64,000 nucleotides of DNA from Sphingomonas natans (GTDB lineage Bacteria > Pseudomonadota > Alphaproteobacteria > Sphingomonadales > Sphingomonadaceae), in assembly GCF_030546695.1 (NCBI RefSeq), contig NZ_JAUOTP010000012.1:62001-126000 (forward strand), written 5' to 3'. Every line of letters begins with the position of its first letter. The first letter of the stretch is position 1. A program made the translations under genes and the position numbers. Shown piece by piece: positions 42,447-51,111 of this stretch. Below the pieces are notes generated by a model that was given only the letters and a program-made list of their open reading frames with translations, did not search any database and was not told the origin of the DNA.

Positions 42447-43967
42447 TCATGATGCGCCGTGCGAGCGCGCCTGCGCAAGGCAGAACGGATCGTTCGCGGC
42501 CTGACACATCGTCTCGTAGAGCCGCCACGCATCGTCGCGATTGACCTGCCGGGCGAACAGGCCCGCGACCTGCGCCGCCTCGGCCGCGCGGCCGCGCCGG
42601 ATCAGCCAGGCGGTGCGCGCCCGGACCGGACCGATGCTGCGCGGCGCCGCGGACTGGGCATCGGCATATGCCGAAGCCGCAAGCATATCGTTGCCCTGCG
42701 CGGCATAGATGTCGGCGATCAGCACGGCGGCGGATTCGTTGGCGGGATCGTCCGCGATGACCGACTGTGCGTCGGTGATCGCTTCGTCATATTCCTTGCG
42801 GGCGACGTGCGCGCGCGCTCGGGTGAGCAGCGCGACATCGTTGCCGGAATCGAACGCGAGCGTCATTCGCGCCTGATCGCGGGCGGCGGCGACCTTGCCC
42901 TGGGCCATGAGCAGGTTGGAATACATTGCGTGCAGATCGACGTTCGCGTCCGTCACCGGCTGGGTCGCGACGGGCCCGAGCAGGGTGGCCGCCTCGTCGA
43001 GCGCGCCGGAACGGATGAGCCGGCCGACGAGCGCCGCCTTGGTGAGGCCGTTGCCGGCGGCGGCGGCCTGCGCGATCCGCTGCGTCGCTTCGTCGAGCGG
43101 CAGCGCGCCGAGCCAGAAGTCTGCGACGGCACCCAGCACCGAAGGATTGTTCGCATAGCGCTTGACCAGATAGGCGGTCACGCGCTCCCGATCGGCGACG
43201 GCCCCTTTCGCCTGAAAAGCGCGCAGGCTTTCCAGTTGATAGCGCGGATCGACCGGCTTTAGCTTCGCCAGCCGGATCGAGATCGAGCGCACGCCCTCGA
43301 CATTGCCGAAGCTGCGATAGAGCTGGAGCAATTGCTCGCCCATATCGGTATCGTCGGGCATGGTCTGCATGCGCTGTTCGAGCAGGCGCGCGGCCTGGAT
43401 GGGATGGCCGGTCTTCTCCAGGACGTGGGCCTTCAGGATATAGCCCTCCTTACTGTCGGGCGTGAGCTGGATCATTTCATCGGCGATCTTCAGCGCGGTC
43501 GGATAATCTTCCTCGTAATAGGCGATCGCGCCCGTCGCCAGCACACCGGCGATATCGTTCGGAGAGAGCGACAACAGCGGATCGACGACGCGCTTGGCTT
43601 CCTGAAATCGACGGCCGGCAATGTAGAGAACGGCGAGGTTCTGCATCGCTTCGATATTGGCGGGATCCAGATCGAAGGCCTGTTGAAACGCCGCCGCTGC
43701 CGGTGACGGCTGGCCGAGATCGCGCCGGACGCGGCCGAGCTTGACCCAGCGGCCGGGATCGTTGCCATCATAGCTCAGCGCCTTGTCGAGCGTATCGGCG
43801 GCGCGGACAGCGTCGCCCGCGGCGATCAGATTGTCGGCCTGCGCCTCCAGCGCGATCGCCTTGGTCGTGTTGCGGCCGCAGCCGGCGACGAGGCCCGCGA
43901 GAAGGAGCGCCAGCACGATGAAAAGAACGCGCGAAGCGACATCAAACCGCGGAAAGATGCTGTTCAT
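42447..43967 (-). CDS. TPR-repeat lipoprotein of the exopolysaccharide locus
   Basis: The 506-residue protein has a membrane lead ending in lipobox LVAGCG (about 26-31). Many tetratricopeptide repeats follow (for example AFQQAFDLDPANIEAMQNLAVLYIAGR and AITDAQSVIADDPANESAAVLIADIY). Large TPR lipoproteins accompany exopolysaccharide export systems such as PrsT-type proteins and alginate AlgK. It is divergent from the Wza-like gene, and its stop overlaps the expected wecG start by 4 nt. Confidence 0.82.
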   Translation of the reverse strand: MNSIFPRFDVASRVLFIVLALLLAGLVAGCGRNTTKAIALEAQADNLIAAGDAVRAADTLDKALSYDGNDPGRWVKLGRVRRDLGQPSPAAAAFQQAFDLDPANIEAMQNLAVLYIAGRRFQEAKRVVDPLLSLSPNDIAGVLATGAIAYYEEDYPTALKIADEMIQLTPDSKEGYILKAHVLEKTGHPIQAARLLEQRMQTMPDDTDMGEQLLQLYRSFGNVEGVRSISIRLAKLKPVDPRYQLESLRAFQAKGAVADRERVTAYLVKRYANNPSVLGAVADFWLGALPLDEATQRIAQAAAAGNGLTKAALVGRLIRSGALDEAATLLGPVATQPVTDANVDLHAMYSNLLMAQGKVAAARDQARMTLAFDSGNDVALLTRARAHVARKEYDEAITDAQSVIADDPANESAAVLIADIYAAQGNDMLAASAYADAQSAAPRSIGPVRARTAWLIRRGRAAEAAQVAGLFARQVNRDDAWRLYETMCQAANDPFCLAQARSHGAS

Positions 43968-44183
43968 AACCCTGCGCTACTAGGCGATGGCCGGATCGGC
44001 GAGTGGAATAGCATCTGCGTATAAGAAATTCCGTCCGCCGCCGTTACAATTGTTTGATCCGGAGCGTTTAGGGGTCTGCTAGGGGGGCTCGGGCATTTGA
44101 CCGGATCCGGCTATTTCCACCATAAGGCTCGCGTTGACGCCGCTCGCAAGCCCGTACCTGTTTTTCGAAGAGGTGTTCTCGTT

Positions 44184-44828
44184 ATGATGATCCGCCCGGT
44201 GGCAGCTTTGCTGGGACTTGCCGCGCTCTTGCCGGCGAGCCTTTTCGCGCAGGGCGCCCCCCCGACCGCGGCGTCCGCCCCGACGCCGGTGCCCGCGGCC
44301 AAATTGCCCGGACAGGCGGCATCAACCTATCGGATCAGCGCGGGCGACATGCTGGACGTCTATGTATGGGGCGACGAGCGGCTGCAACGCGCGCTGACCG
44401 TGCTCCCCGACGGCACGTTCGGCTTTCCGCTTGCGGGTACGGTGATGGCTGCGACGCACACGACCAACGAGGTTGAGTCCGAACTCTCCCGCTTGCTCGC
44501 GCCCCAATATAAGGGCGTGGCGCCGCAGGTGACCGTCTCGGTCAAGCAATCGAGCGGCATGCAGATCTCGGTCATCGGCAAGGTACGCTCGCCGGGGACT
44601 TTCTCGCCGACGCGTTACGTGACGGTGCTCGATGCGCTGGCGCTGGCCGGCGGCCCCAGCGAGTTCGCCGATCTCGGCAACGTCGTGATCCTGCGCAACA
44701 ATGGCGGCAAATCGAGCGTGGTCCGCGCGAAGCTGGCCGGCGTGCTGAAGGGCCGTCCGACCGACGGCGATCTGGCGGGCGACGGCATTCCGCTGCTGCT
44801 GGCCGGCGATACCGTGGTGGTTCCGTGA
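44184..44828 (+). CDS. Polysaccharide export outer membrane protein (Wza-like)
   Basis: The 214-residue protein has a signal peptide (VAALLGLAALLPASLFAQ), a Poly_export domain (YRISAGDMLDVYVWGDERLQRALTVLPDGTFGFPLAGTV) and a SLBB domain (ISVIGKVRSPGTFSPTRYVTVLDALALAGGPSEFA). It forms the periplasmic and outer membrane channel of exopolysaccharide export. There is no obvious lipobox. The start at 44184 has AAGAGG 10 nt upstream. It overlaps the next gene by GTGA. Confidence 0.92.
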   Translation: MMIRPVAALLGLAALLPASLFAQGAPPTAASAPTPVPAAKLPGQAASTYRISAGDMLDVYVWGDERLQRALTVLPDGTFGFPLAGTVMAATHTTNEVESELSRLLAPQYKGVAPQVTVSVKQSSGMQISVIGKVRSPGTFSPTRYVTVLDALALAGGPSEFADLGNVVILRNNGGKSSVVRAKLAGVLKGRPTDGDLAGDGIPLLLAGDTVVVP

Positions 44829-45988
44829 AGCGCGTCCTATTGACGACGGCGCTCGCTGCGAGCGCCCTGGCGGCAAACGGCGTCCAAGCGCAGAGCATCA
44901 CTGCGGGCGGATCGATCGATGGCCGGATCGGCTATGGCAGCAATCCCTATCTGCAGCTCAATTCGCCTGGCGGCACGGGCATCGGCGGCGGTACGCTGAC
45001 CGGATGGCTGCAGAGCCGATCGGAGACGTCGCAGACGCGGCTCACCGGCATTGCGGATCTCAGCCAGAATTTCCGCTATTACGGACTTGCCGAAAATTAT
45101 CAGGCGACGCTTGATCATCGGCAGACGATCAGCAATCGGCTCTCCGCGAGCGGTCGGCTGCGTTATCAGGACTCGATCAACGCGCGCAATTTCGACAATA
45201 GCGGGCTGGCCGGCGAGAGCGGTACGATCGTCGACCTGCTCTCGATCGGCCAGCGCACGCGCACTTACGGCGCGGACGGCACGCTCCAGTGGACGCCGAC
45301 GAGCCGCGACAGCTTCTATATCGGCCCGCAATATTCGCACACGACCTATCCCAGCACGGCGATCAGCGATTTCGAACAATATGGCCTGAGCGCCGGCTAT
45401 CTGCGGCAGGTGAACGCGCGGATGAAGCTGGGCGTCGATACGTCGCTGCAGAGGGTGAAATCCGATGCCTTCGCCAGCAGCACGTCCTACAATGCGGCGC
45501 TGCGGCTGGTCTATGATTTCAACGAGATATGGCAGTTCGACGGCAATGTCGGGATCATCTTCCAGAAGTCCGGCATCGGCGGCACCACATCGACCCCCGG
45601 CTTCTCGGCGCAACTGTGCGGCAAATATCCGCGCTACCGGGTCTGCGTGCAGGGCTCGCGGCAGAGCGCGGCGTCCGGCTTCGGCGGGCTCCGCACGGAC
45701 AATCGCATCGGCGCGAATGTCACATACGATCTGTCGGCGCGCTCGAGCGTGAATTTCGCGGCGGTCTATGACGTGTCGGAGTCCCGCGGGCTTTCGATCA
45801 TCCCGAAGCAGAAATATTGGGAATTGTCGGGCGGCTACTCGCGCACCCTGACGGATCGCCTGTCGGCGGGCTTCAGCGGCCGATATCAGCATCGCGATTA
45901 CGGCTCGCTTGTCGCGGGCGGCGACAGCACCGTCTCGGGATATGCGGCGACGCTGGACATCGCGTATAAATTCGGGCGTCTGGAATGA
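44825..45988 (+). CDS. Outer membrane beta-barrel protein of EPS operon
   Basis: The 387-residue protein starts at a GTG that overlaps the previous stop. The signal peptide (LTTALAASALAANGVQAQ) is followed by alternating aromatic-rich strands (for example FRYYGLAENYQATLDHRQ and YWELSGGYSRTLTDRLSAGFSGRYQHRDY). It ends in a strand-like IAYKFGRLE. It fits the barrel proteins found in exosortase and EPS clusters. The role is probably secretion or outer membrane anchoring, inferred from position. Confidence 0.78.
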   Translation: MKRVLLTTALAASALAANGVQAQSITAGGSIDGRIGYGSNPYLQLNSPGGTGIGGGTLTGWLQSRSETSQTRLTGIADLSQNFRYYGLAENYQATLDHRQTISNRLSASGRLRYQDSINARNFDNSGLAGESGTIVDLLSIGQRTRTYGADGTLQWTPTSRDSFYIGPQYSHTTYPSTAISDFEQYGLSAGYLRQVNARMKLGVDTSLQRVKSDAFASSTSYNAALRLVYDFNEIWQFDGNVGIIFQKSGIGGTTSTPGFSAQLCGKYPRYRVCVQGSRQSAASGFGGLRTDNRIGANVTYDLSARSSVNFAAVYDVSESRGLSIIPKQKYWELSGGYSRTLTDRLSAGFSGRYQHRDYGSLVAGGDSTVSGYAATLDIAYKFGRLE

Positions 45989-47430
45989 TGAACCCCTATC
46001 CCAATCCCGGCCCGCTGGCGTCGATCGCGCAGCAGGATGACGAGGAAGGCGGCGGCTCGGGCCTGATCCAGGCGCTGCCGGTGATCCTGTGGGAACGGCG
46101 CTGGTGGATCATCATTCCCGGCATCCTGGCGCTGATCGCCGGCGTGGCGGCAGCCTATACGATTCCGACGATGTACGAATCGAGCGGGACCGTGCTGATC
46201 GAAAGCCAGCAGCTCCCGATCGATATCGTCAATTCGCCCGTAACGGACGTGATCGGCCAGCGGATCGCCCGGGCGCGTGAGCGCGTGCTCAGCCGGCAGG
46301 ATCTGATCCGCCTCATTCGCACCAACAATCTCTACGCCGACGAGCAGCGTCGCCGGCCGCTGTCTCAGATCGTCGATACGATGCGCGACGCGACGACGAT
46401 CGACGCGATCGGTGCCGACACCGGCAATACGGGTCGGACGATCGCGCTGAAGATCGGATTCTCCTATTCGGATCCGGTCAAGGCGCAGATCGTCGCGCAG
46501 CAATATGTGAACCGCTTTCTCGAGGTCGACGCCAGCGCGCAGACCGATCAGGCGGTGGGCGCGGCCAATTTCCTCAACCAGCAGGGCGGGCAGCTCCAGG
46601 CGCAGATCGCCGCGATCGAAAACCAGATCACCAAGATCAAGACCGAGAATGGCCCGCTGCTGGCGATGCAGGCGCAATCGACGGGCAACCCCGGTGCCGA
46701 CGCCGCGCGCATCGATGCCGAGATCGCCAATCTGCAGGCGGAGAACGCCCGGCTGTCGCAGGCACCAATCAGTGTCGAGAACGGCACCGTGCAGGCTGCC
46801 CAGATCGCTCTGGCGAACGCCAAGGCGCGCTATTCGGATACGCATCCGGACGTGATCGCGGCGCAGAACCAGCTCGATGCGGCGCGTCGCGCGACGACGG
46901 CGGCGGCCGCCCCGAGCTCCAGTCCGATGATCGGCGCGAACAACGTCCAGATCTCGTCGCTCCGCGCGGCCAAGGGACTGATCCTGTCCCAAACGAGCGA
47001 GGTCCGGTCGGCGCAGTCACGCGGCCCGGGGCTGGCGGCGGAGGTCGATGCGCTCGAGAAGCGCGCCGATGCGCTGCGCGATCAATATCGCGACATCGGT
47101 TCGAAGGCGCAGTCCGCACAGCTCTCCGCCCGCATGCAGACCGAGCAGAAAGGCGAGCGGCTGACGCTGGCCGATCCGCCCGTCGTGCCCGATGCGCCCT
47201 ACAAGCCTAACCGGCCGCTGCTCATCCTCGGGGCGCTGATAGGCGGGCTGGGTCTCGGTTTCGGTGTCGTGCTACTGCTCGAACTGCTGCTGCGACCGAT
47301 CCGGGGCACGGAGATGCTGCGCGATGCCGCCGGATCGGCGCCGCTGGTGATCATCCCCGATTATTCGCGGAAGGCCAATTTTATGATCCGCTGGCTGGAG
47401 CGCCGCAATCGTCGGCGGGCGCGGACATGA
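45985..47430 (+). CDS. Wzz/GumC-type polysaccharide chain-length determinant
   Basis: The 481-residue protein has membrane helices near 36-58 (WWIIIPGILALIAGVAAAYTI) and 405-430 (LLILGALIGGLGLGFGVVLLLELL), with the Wzz signature PTMYESSGTVLIESQQLP after the first. A long coiled-coil periplasmic region with LANAKARYSDTHPDVIAAQ lies between them, followed by the Pro-rich PDAPYKPNRP. It is the polysaccharide co-polymerase that pairs with the kinase encoded next. ATGA overlaps on both sides. Confidence 0.92.
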   Translation: MMNPYPNPGPLASIAQQDDEEGGGSGLIQALPVILWERRWWIIIPGILALIAGVAAAYTIPTMYESSGTVLIESQQLPIDIVNSPVTDVIGQRIARARERVLSRQDLIRLIRTNNLYADEQRRRPLSQIVDTMRDATTIDAIGADTGNTGRTIALKIGFSYSDPVKAQIVAQQYVNRFLEVDASAQTDQAVGAANFLNQQGGQLQAQIAAIENQITKIKTENGPLLAMQAQSTGNPGADAARIDAEIANLQAENARLSQAPISVENGTVQAAQIALANAKARYSDTHPDVIAAQNQLDAARRATTAAAAPSSSPMIGANNVQISSLRAAKGLILSQTSEVRSAQSRGPGLAAEVDALEKRADALRDQYRDIGSKAQSAQLSARMQTEQKGERLTLADPPVVPDAPYKPNRPLLILGALIGGLGLGFGVVLLLELLLRPIRGTEMLRDAAGSAPLVIIPDYSRKANFMIRWLERRNRRRART

Positions 47431-48251
47431 GCCATGAGGATATCGATCGTGATGCGTTCAATCGGGGCCATGCGATGAGCACGCTGGCCGAGAGCGCGGC
47501 GGCGCGCCCGCTCTATCAGGACGAAGCCGAATTCCCGCGCTTCGAGGCGGCCTCCGACGAGTTGGGGCAGCGCTTCGTGTTCGGCTTTCGCGGCGGCGAC
47601 CAGCGGGCCCGCCCGTTCAAGCTGCTGCGCACGCGCATCGCTCAGCTCGCGGCGGACGACAATGTCAGGCTGATCGGCGTGACCTCGGCGGCGCCCAATG
47701 TCGGCAAGACGTTCGTCGCGGTCAACCTTGCCGCGGCATTGTCGCGGCTGACGGACACGCATGTCTGCGCGATCGACCTCGACTTGCACCGCCCGGCGCT
47801 GGGGCCACGCATCGGGCTCCCCGAAGGCAATGGCGTCCACGATTATCTGGGCGGAGACGTCGGCGACATCCGCGAGATCGGCTATCGCGTCAATGACGAG
47901 CGGCTCGTGGTCATACCCGGCTATCGGCGCAACGTCGCGACCGGCGAATTGCTGTCGGGGCCGCGCGGCGAGGCGATGTTCGCCGGGCTGCGCGCGATGT
48001 CGAAGACGCTCGTGATCGTCGATATGCCGCCGATCTTCGCGGATGACGATGCGGTCATCATCGCCAACCGGATCGACGGCTATCTGCTGGTGGTGGAGGA
48101 TGGACGGACGACCAAGAAGCAGGTCGCCGATACGATCCGGATGCTGTCGCCCGCCCCGATGCTGGGCACGGTGCTCAACCGCTACAAGCGCCGGCTGTTC
48201 AGCGACGATTATGGCTATGGGGTGAGCTACGGCTACGGCGCTTATTACTGA
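47427..48251 (+). CDS. BY-kinase/CpsD-like tyrosine autokinase
   Basis: The 274-residue cytoplasmic ATPase has a Walker A region TSAAPNVGKTFVAVNLA (about 86-102), Walker A' CAIDLDLHRP and Walker B LVIVDMPPIFADDDA. The Tyr-rich tail YGYGVSYGYGAYY is the usual autophosphorylation cluster. The P-loop has NVGKT where most BY-kinases have EGKS/T. It controls EPS chain assembly with the preceding Wzz protein. The two are separate genes, the Gram-positive-like and sphingomonad arrangement. Confidence 0.9.
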   Translation: MSHEDIDRDAFNRGHAMSTLAESAAARPLYQDEAEFPRFEAASDELGQRFVFGFRGGDQRARPFKLLRTRIAQLAADDNVRLIGVTSAAPNVGKTFVAVNLAAALSRLTDTHVCAIDLDLHRPALGPRIGLPEGNGVHDYLGGDVGDIREIGYRVNDERLVVIPGYRRNVATGELLSGPRGEAMFAGLRAMSKTLVIVDMPPIFADDDAVIIANRIDGYLLVVEDGRTTKKQVADTIRMLSPAPMLGTVLNRYKRRLFSDDYGYGVSYGYGAYY

Positions 48252-48311
48252 TCGCCACCGCCTCCGATGATTGACGGTATCCAGTGGGGTCTGCCGGTGT
48301 AAGGCGGACCG

Positions 48312-49730
48312 ATGGAAGTAGCCGTCGTATCCCCGCTCGTTGCCCCACCGCCCGCGTCCTGGCGGGACGAGGCCGCGTCGCTGTTGCGCCTGTCCGGGCC
48401 GCTCGTCGGCTCGAACCTCCTCCAGATGGCGATCGCCGCGGTCGACGTGATCTTCGTCGCGCGGCTCGGATCGCGCGATCTCGCCGCGGCGACTTTGGGC
48501 GCGTTCATGTTCAATCTCGCGGTGTTCGCGCTGATCGGCCTGACCGGCGCCGCGGCACCGCTGATCGCCGCCGAACTCGGCCGCCGCGCGCATGCCGTGC
48601 GCGAGGTGCGGCGCAGTTTCCGCATGGCGCTGTGGGTGGGGCTGTTCTGCTCGGCGCCGGTGATGATCCTGCTGTCCCAAGGCGAAGCGCTGCTGCGGCT
48701 GGCCGGGCAGGATGCGGAGGTTTCGCGGCTGGCTGGCGGGTTCCTCTGGGTGATCCTCATCGGCATGCCTTTGGCGGTGGGCGCGGGCGTGATGCGGACC
48801 GCCGCCGCCGCGCTCGGCCGGCCCGGATGGACGTTCCTCGTCACCGGCCTGGCGCTCGCGCTTGATATCCTCGGGAATTGGGCGTTCATCTACGGGCATC
48901 TCGGCGCGCCCGCGATGGGACTCGACGGATCCGCGCTCGCCAACGTGCTGTCCTTCGCCGTGATGACGCTCGCTTATGCGATCATCCTGCTGTGCGATCC
49001 AAGGCTGCGGAAATACCGGTTGCTCGGATATTGGTGGCGGCTCGATTGGCCGCGCGCGCGCGACGTGCTGCGCCTCGGCCTTCCGATCGCCGCGACCTGG
49101 ACGTTCGAGGCGGGCTTGTTCGGCGGCGCTGCCGTCCTGATGGGGCTCATCGGGATCGAAGAGGTCGCCGCGCATGCGATCGCGCTCAACATCGCCGCCT
49201 TCGCGTTCCAATTGCCGTTCGGGATCGCACAGGCTGCCACGATCCGCGTCGGCATGGCGTTCGGCGCGGCGGACCCGCAATGGATCAGGCGCGCGGGCAA
49301 TGTCGCTTTGGTGCTCGGCATCGGCATCATGGCGGCGACCGCGCTCATTATGTGGAGCATCCCCGACGCGCTGATCCGCATCTATCTGGATCCCGGCCGC
49401 ACCGACAATGAAGCGGTGGCGACGCTGGCGCGGCGCTTCCTCGCGGTCGCCTCCATCTTCCAGCTCGCGGACGGCGCGCAGGCGGTGGCGGCGGGCGTGC
49501 TGCGCGGCCTGCAGGATACGCGCTTTCCGATGATCATCGCCCTGTTCGGCTATTGGGCGATCGGGTTCGGCAGCTCCGTCTGGCTGGGTTTCTTCACCCC
49601 CTTGGCAGGCGTTGGAGTCTGGTGGGGGCTGGCGGCGGGCCTCGCGATGGTCGCCGTGCTGCTGGCGGCGCGATGGCGCGCGCGGGAACGGCTGGGCCTT
49701 TTGCCGGAGGCCATCCTGGCCAGAAGCTAG
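48312..49730 (+). CDS. MATE-family multidrug/Na+ exporter
   Basis: The 472-residue protein has twelve hydrophobic helices in two MatE repeats: LLRLSGPLVGSNLLQMAIAAVDVIFVARLG at the start, and LRLGLPIAATWTFEAGLFGGAAVLMGLIG at the second repeat, with QLPFGIAQAATIRVGMAFG. NorM-type transporters export cationic compounds with Na+ or H+. The substrate is unknown. It starts 60 nt after the kinase gene, so it could read through from the EPS operon, but a separate role is more likely. Confidence 0.93.
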   Translation: MEVAVVSPLVAPPPASWRDEAASLLRLSGPLVGSNLLQMAIAAVDVIFVARLGSRDLAAATLGAFMFNLAVFALIGLTGAAAPLIAAELGRRAHAVREVRRSFRMALWVGLFCSAPVMILLSQGEALLRLAGQDAEVSRLAGGFLWVILIGMPLAVGAGVMRTAAAALGRPGWTFLVTGLALALDILGNWAFIYGHLGAPAMGLDGSALANVLSFAVMTLAYAIILLCDPRLRKYRLLGYWWRLDWPRARDVLRLGLPIAATWTFEAGLFGGAAVLMGLIGIEEVAAHAIALNIAAFAFQLPFGIAQAATIRVGMAFGAADPQWIRRAGNVALVLGIGIMAATALIMWSIPDALIRIYLDPGRTDNEAVATLARRFLAVASIFQLADGAQAVAAGVLRGLQDTRFPMIIALFGYWAIGFGSSVWLGFFTPLAGVGVWWGLAAGLAMVAVLLAARWRARERLGLLPEAILARS

Positions 49731-49980
49731 ATTAACGTATGTAAGCTACTGCGTTGCAGGCCATAAAGTAGTATGACGAACCCTCTTCCACCCCGATGTC
49801 GTTGCCGCCCGCGCCTCTGCGAGCGGCCGCGTGCCAGGCATCGGGGCGCTTATTCCTCGCGCTTCGGCGAAAAAGAAGTTGTCCGACACGATTCGTTCAG
49901 AGACAGGGCGTCACCGCGCCGCTGAACCTCCTCCAGTGAAAGCCACGTCCATTTTCGCTGATTCTTTCCCGTGCGGCGAA

Positions 49981-51027
49981 ATGACCGCAACACCCGATGT
50001 CCGCACGAATGCCGAGAGCGTCTCCAGCGTGCCGCAGATCGACACATCCGGCCTGTTGCGCGCGCTGACGCCGTTCCGCGCGGCCAGCAACGGCCGCGGC
50101 ATCCTGGAGCTGGTGATCACCGTCGGCCCGCTCGTGGCATTGTGGATCACGGCGCTGTTCCTCGTGAAGGCGCAGATCTGGGCGGGGCTGCTGCTGACGC
50201 TGCCGGCTGGCGCATTCCTGCTGCGCCTGTTCATGATCCAGCACGATTGCGGGCACGGATCCTTCTTCCGCGGGCGCCAGGCGAATGGCTGGGTCGGGCG
50301 GGTGATCGGCGTGCTGACCTTCACGCCCTACGAATTCTGGCGGCGGAGCCATGCCCATCACCACGCCGGGACGGGCAATCTGGATCGTCGCGGGACGGGC
50401 GACATCGATACGCTGACGCTCGCCGAATTCCGCCAGCGATCGCGCTGGCAGCAGCTGCGCTATCGTATGTATCGGAACCCGATCGTGCTGTTCGTCCTCG
50501 GGCCGGCCTTCCAGTTCCTGCTCGTCCACCGCTTTCCGGTCGGGATCGCGCGCGGCTCGCGGGCGCTGTGGATGAGCGTGATGGGCACGAACATCGCGAT
50601 CGCTCTGCTGTGCCTCGGCCTGATCGCGGGCTTCGGGCTGACGACCTTCTTCCTCGTCCACCTGCCGATCACGCTCGTCGCGGCGTCGCTCGGCATCTGG
50701 CTCTTCTATATCCAGCACCAGTTCGAGCAGACCAGCTGGGATACGGCCGAAGACTGGTCGTTCCAGAAGGCGGCGCTGCACGGCAGCTCGCATTATGATC
50801 TGCCGCCGGTCCTGCGCTGGTTCAGCGCGAATATCGGCGTTCATCACGTGCATCATCTGTGCAGCACGATCCCCTTCTATCGCATGCAGCGCGCGCTGGC
50901 GGCGGCGCCGCAGCTCAGGGAGGTCGGGCGCATGACGCTGCGCCAGAGCTTCCGGACGATCCGGTTGGCGCTGTGGGACGAAAAATCCCGGCGCATGATC
51001 TCCTTCCGGGACGCCGCGACCGCCTGA
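49981..51027 (+). CDS. Membrane fatty acid desaturase
   Basis: The 348-residue protein has the three His boxes of acyl-lipid desaturases: HDCGHGS (about 93-99), RRSHAHHH (about 123-130) and HHVHHL near the C-terminus, with membrane helices between. It adds a double bond to membrane lipid acyl chains using a di-iron centre. The frame is open upstream to 49831, but the added residues are unlike a desaturase, so 49981 was chosen. The 250-nt spacer before it shows no other gene. Confidence 0.88.
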   Translation: MTATPDVRTNAESVSSVPQIDTSGLLRALTPFRAASNGRGILELVITVGPLVALWITALFLVKAQIWAGLLLTLPAGAFLLRLFMIQHDCGHGSFFRGRQANGWVGRVIGVLTFTPYEFWRRSHAHHHAGTGNLDRRGTGDIDTLTLAEFRQRSRWQQLRYRMYRNPIVLFVLGPAFQFLLVHRFPVGIARGSRALWMSVMGTNIAIALLCLGLIAGFGLTTFFLVHLPITLVAASLGIWLFYIQHQFEQTSWDTAEDWSFQKAALHGSSHYDLPPVLRWFSANIGVHHVHHLCSTIPFYRMQRALAAAPQLREVGRMTLRQSFRTIRLALWDEKSRRMISFRDAATA

Positions 51028-51111
51028 CCGGCCCGGAGCCGGTCGAGACGGCACTGGCCTGTCGCGGACATCCGGTTATGCTCGCCCCGTTGCAGAGGGG
51101 GCGCTGATCAT

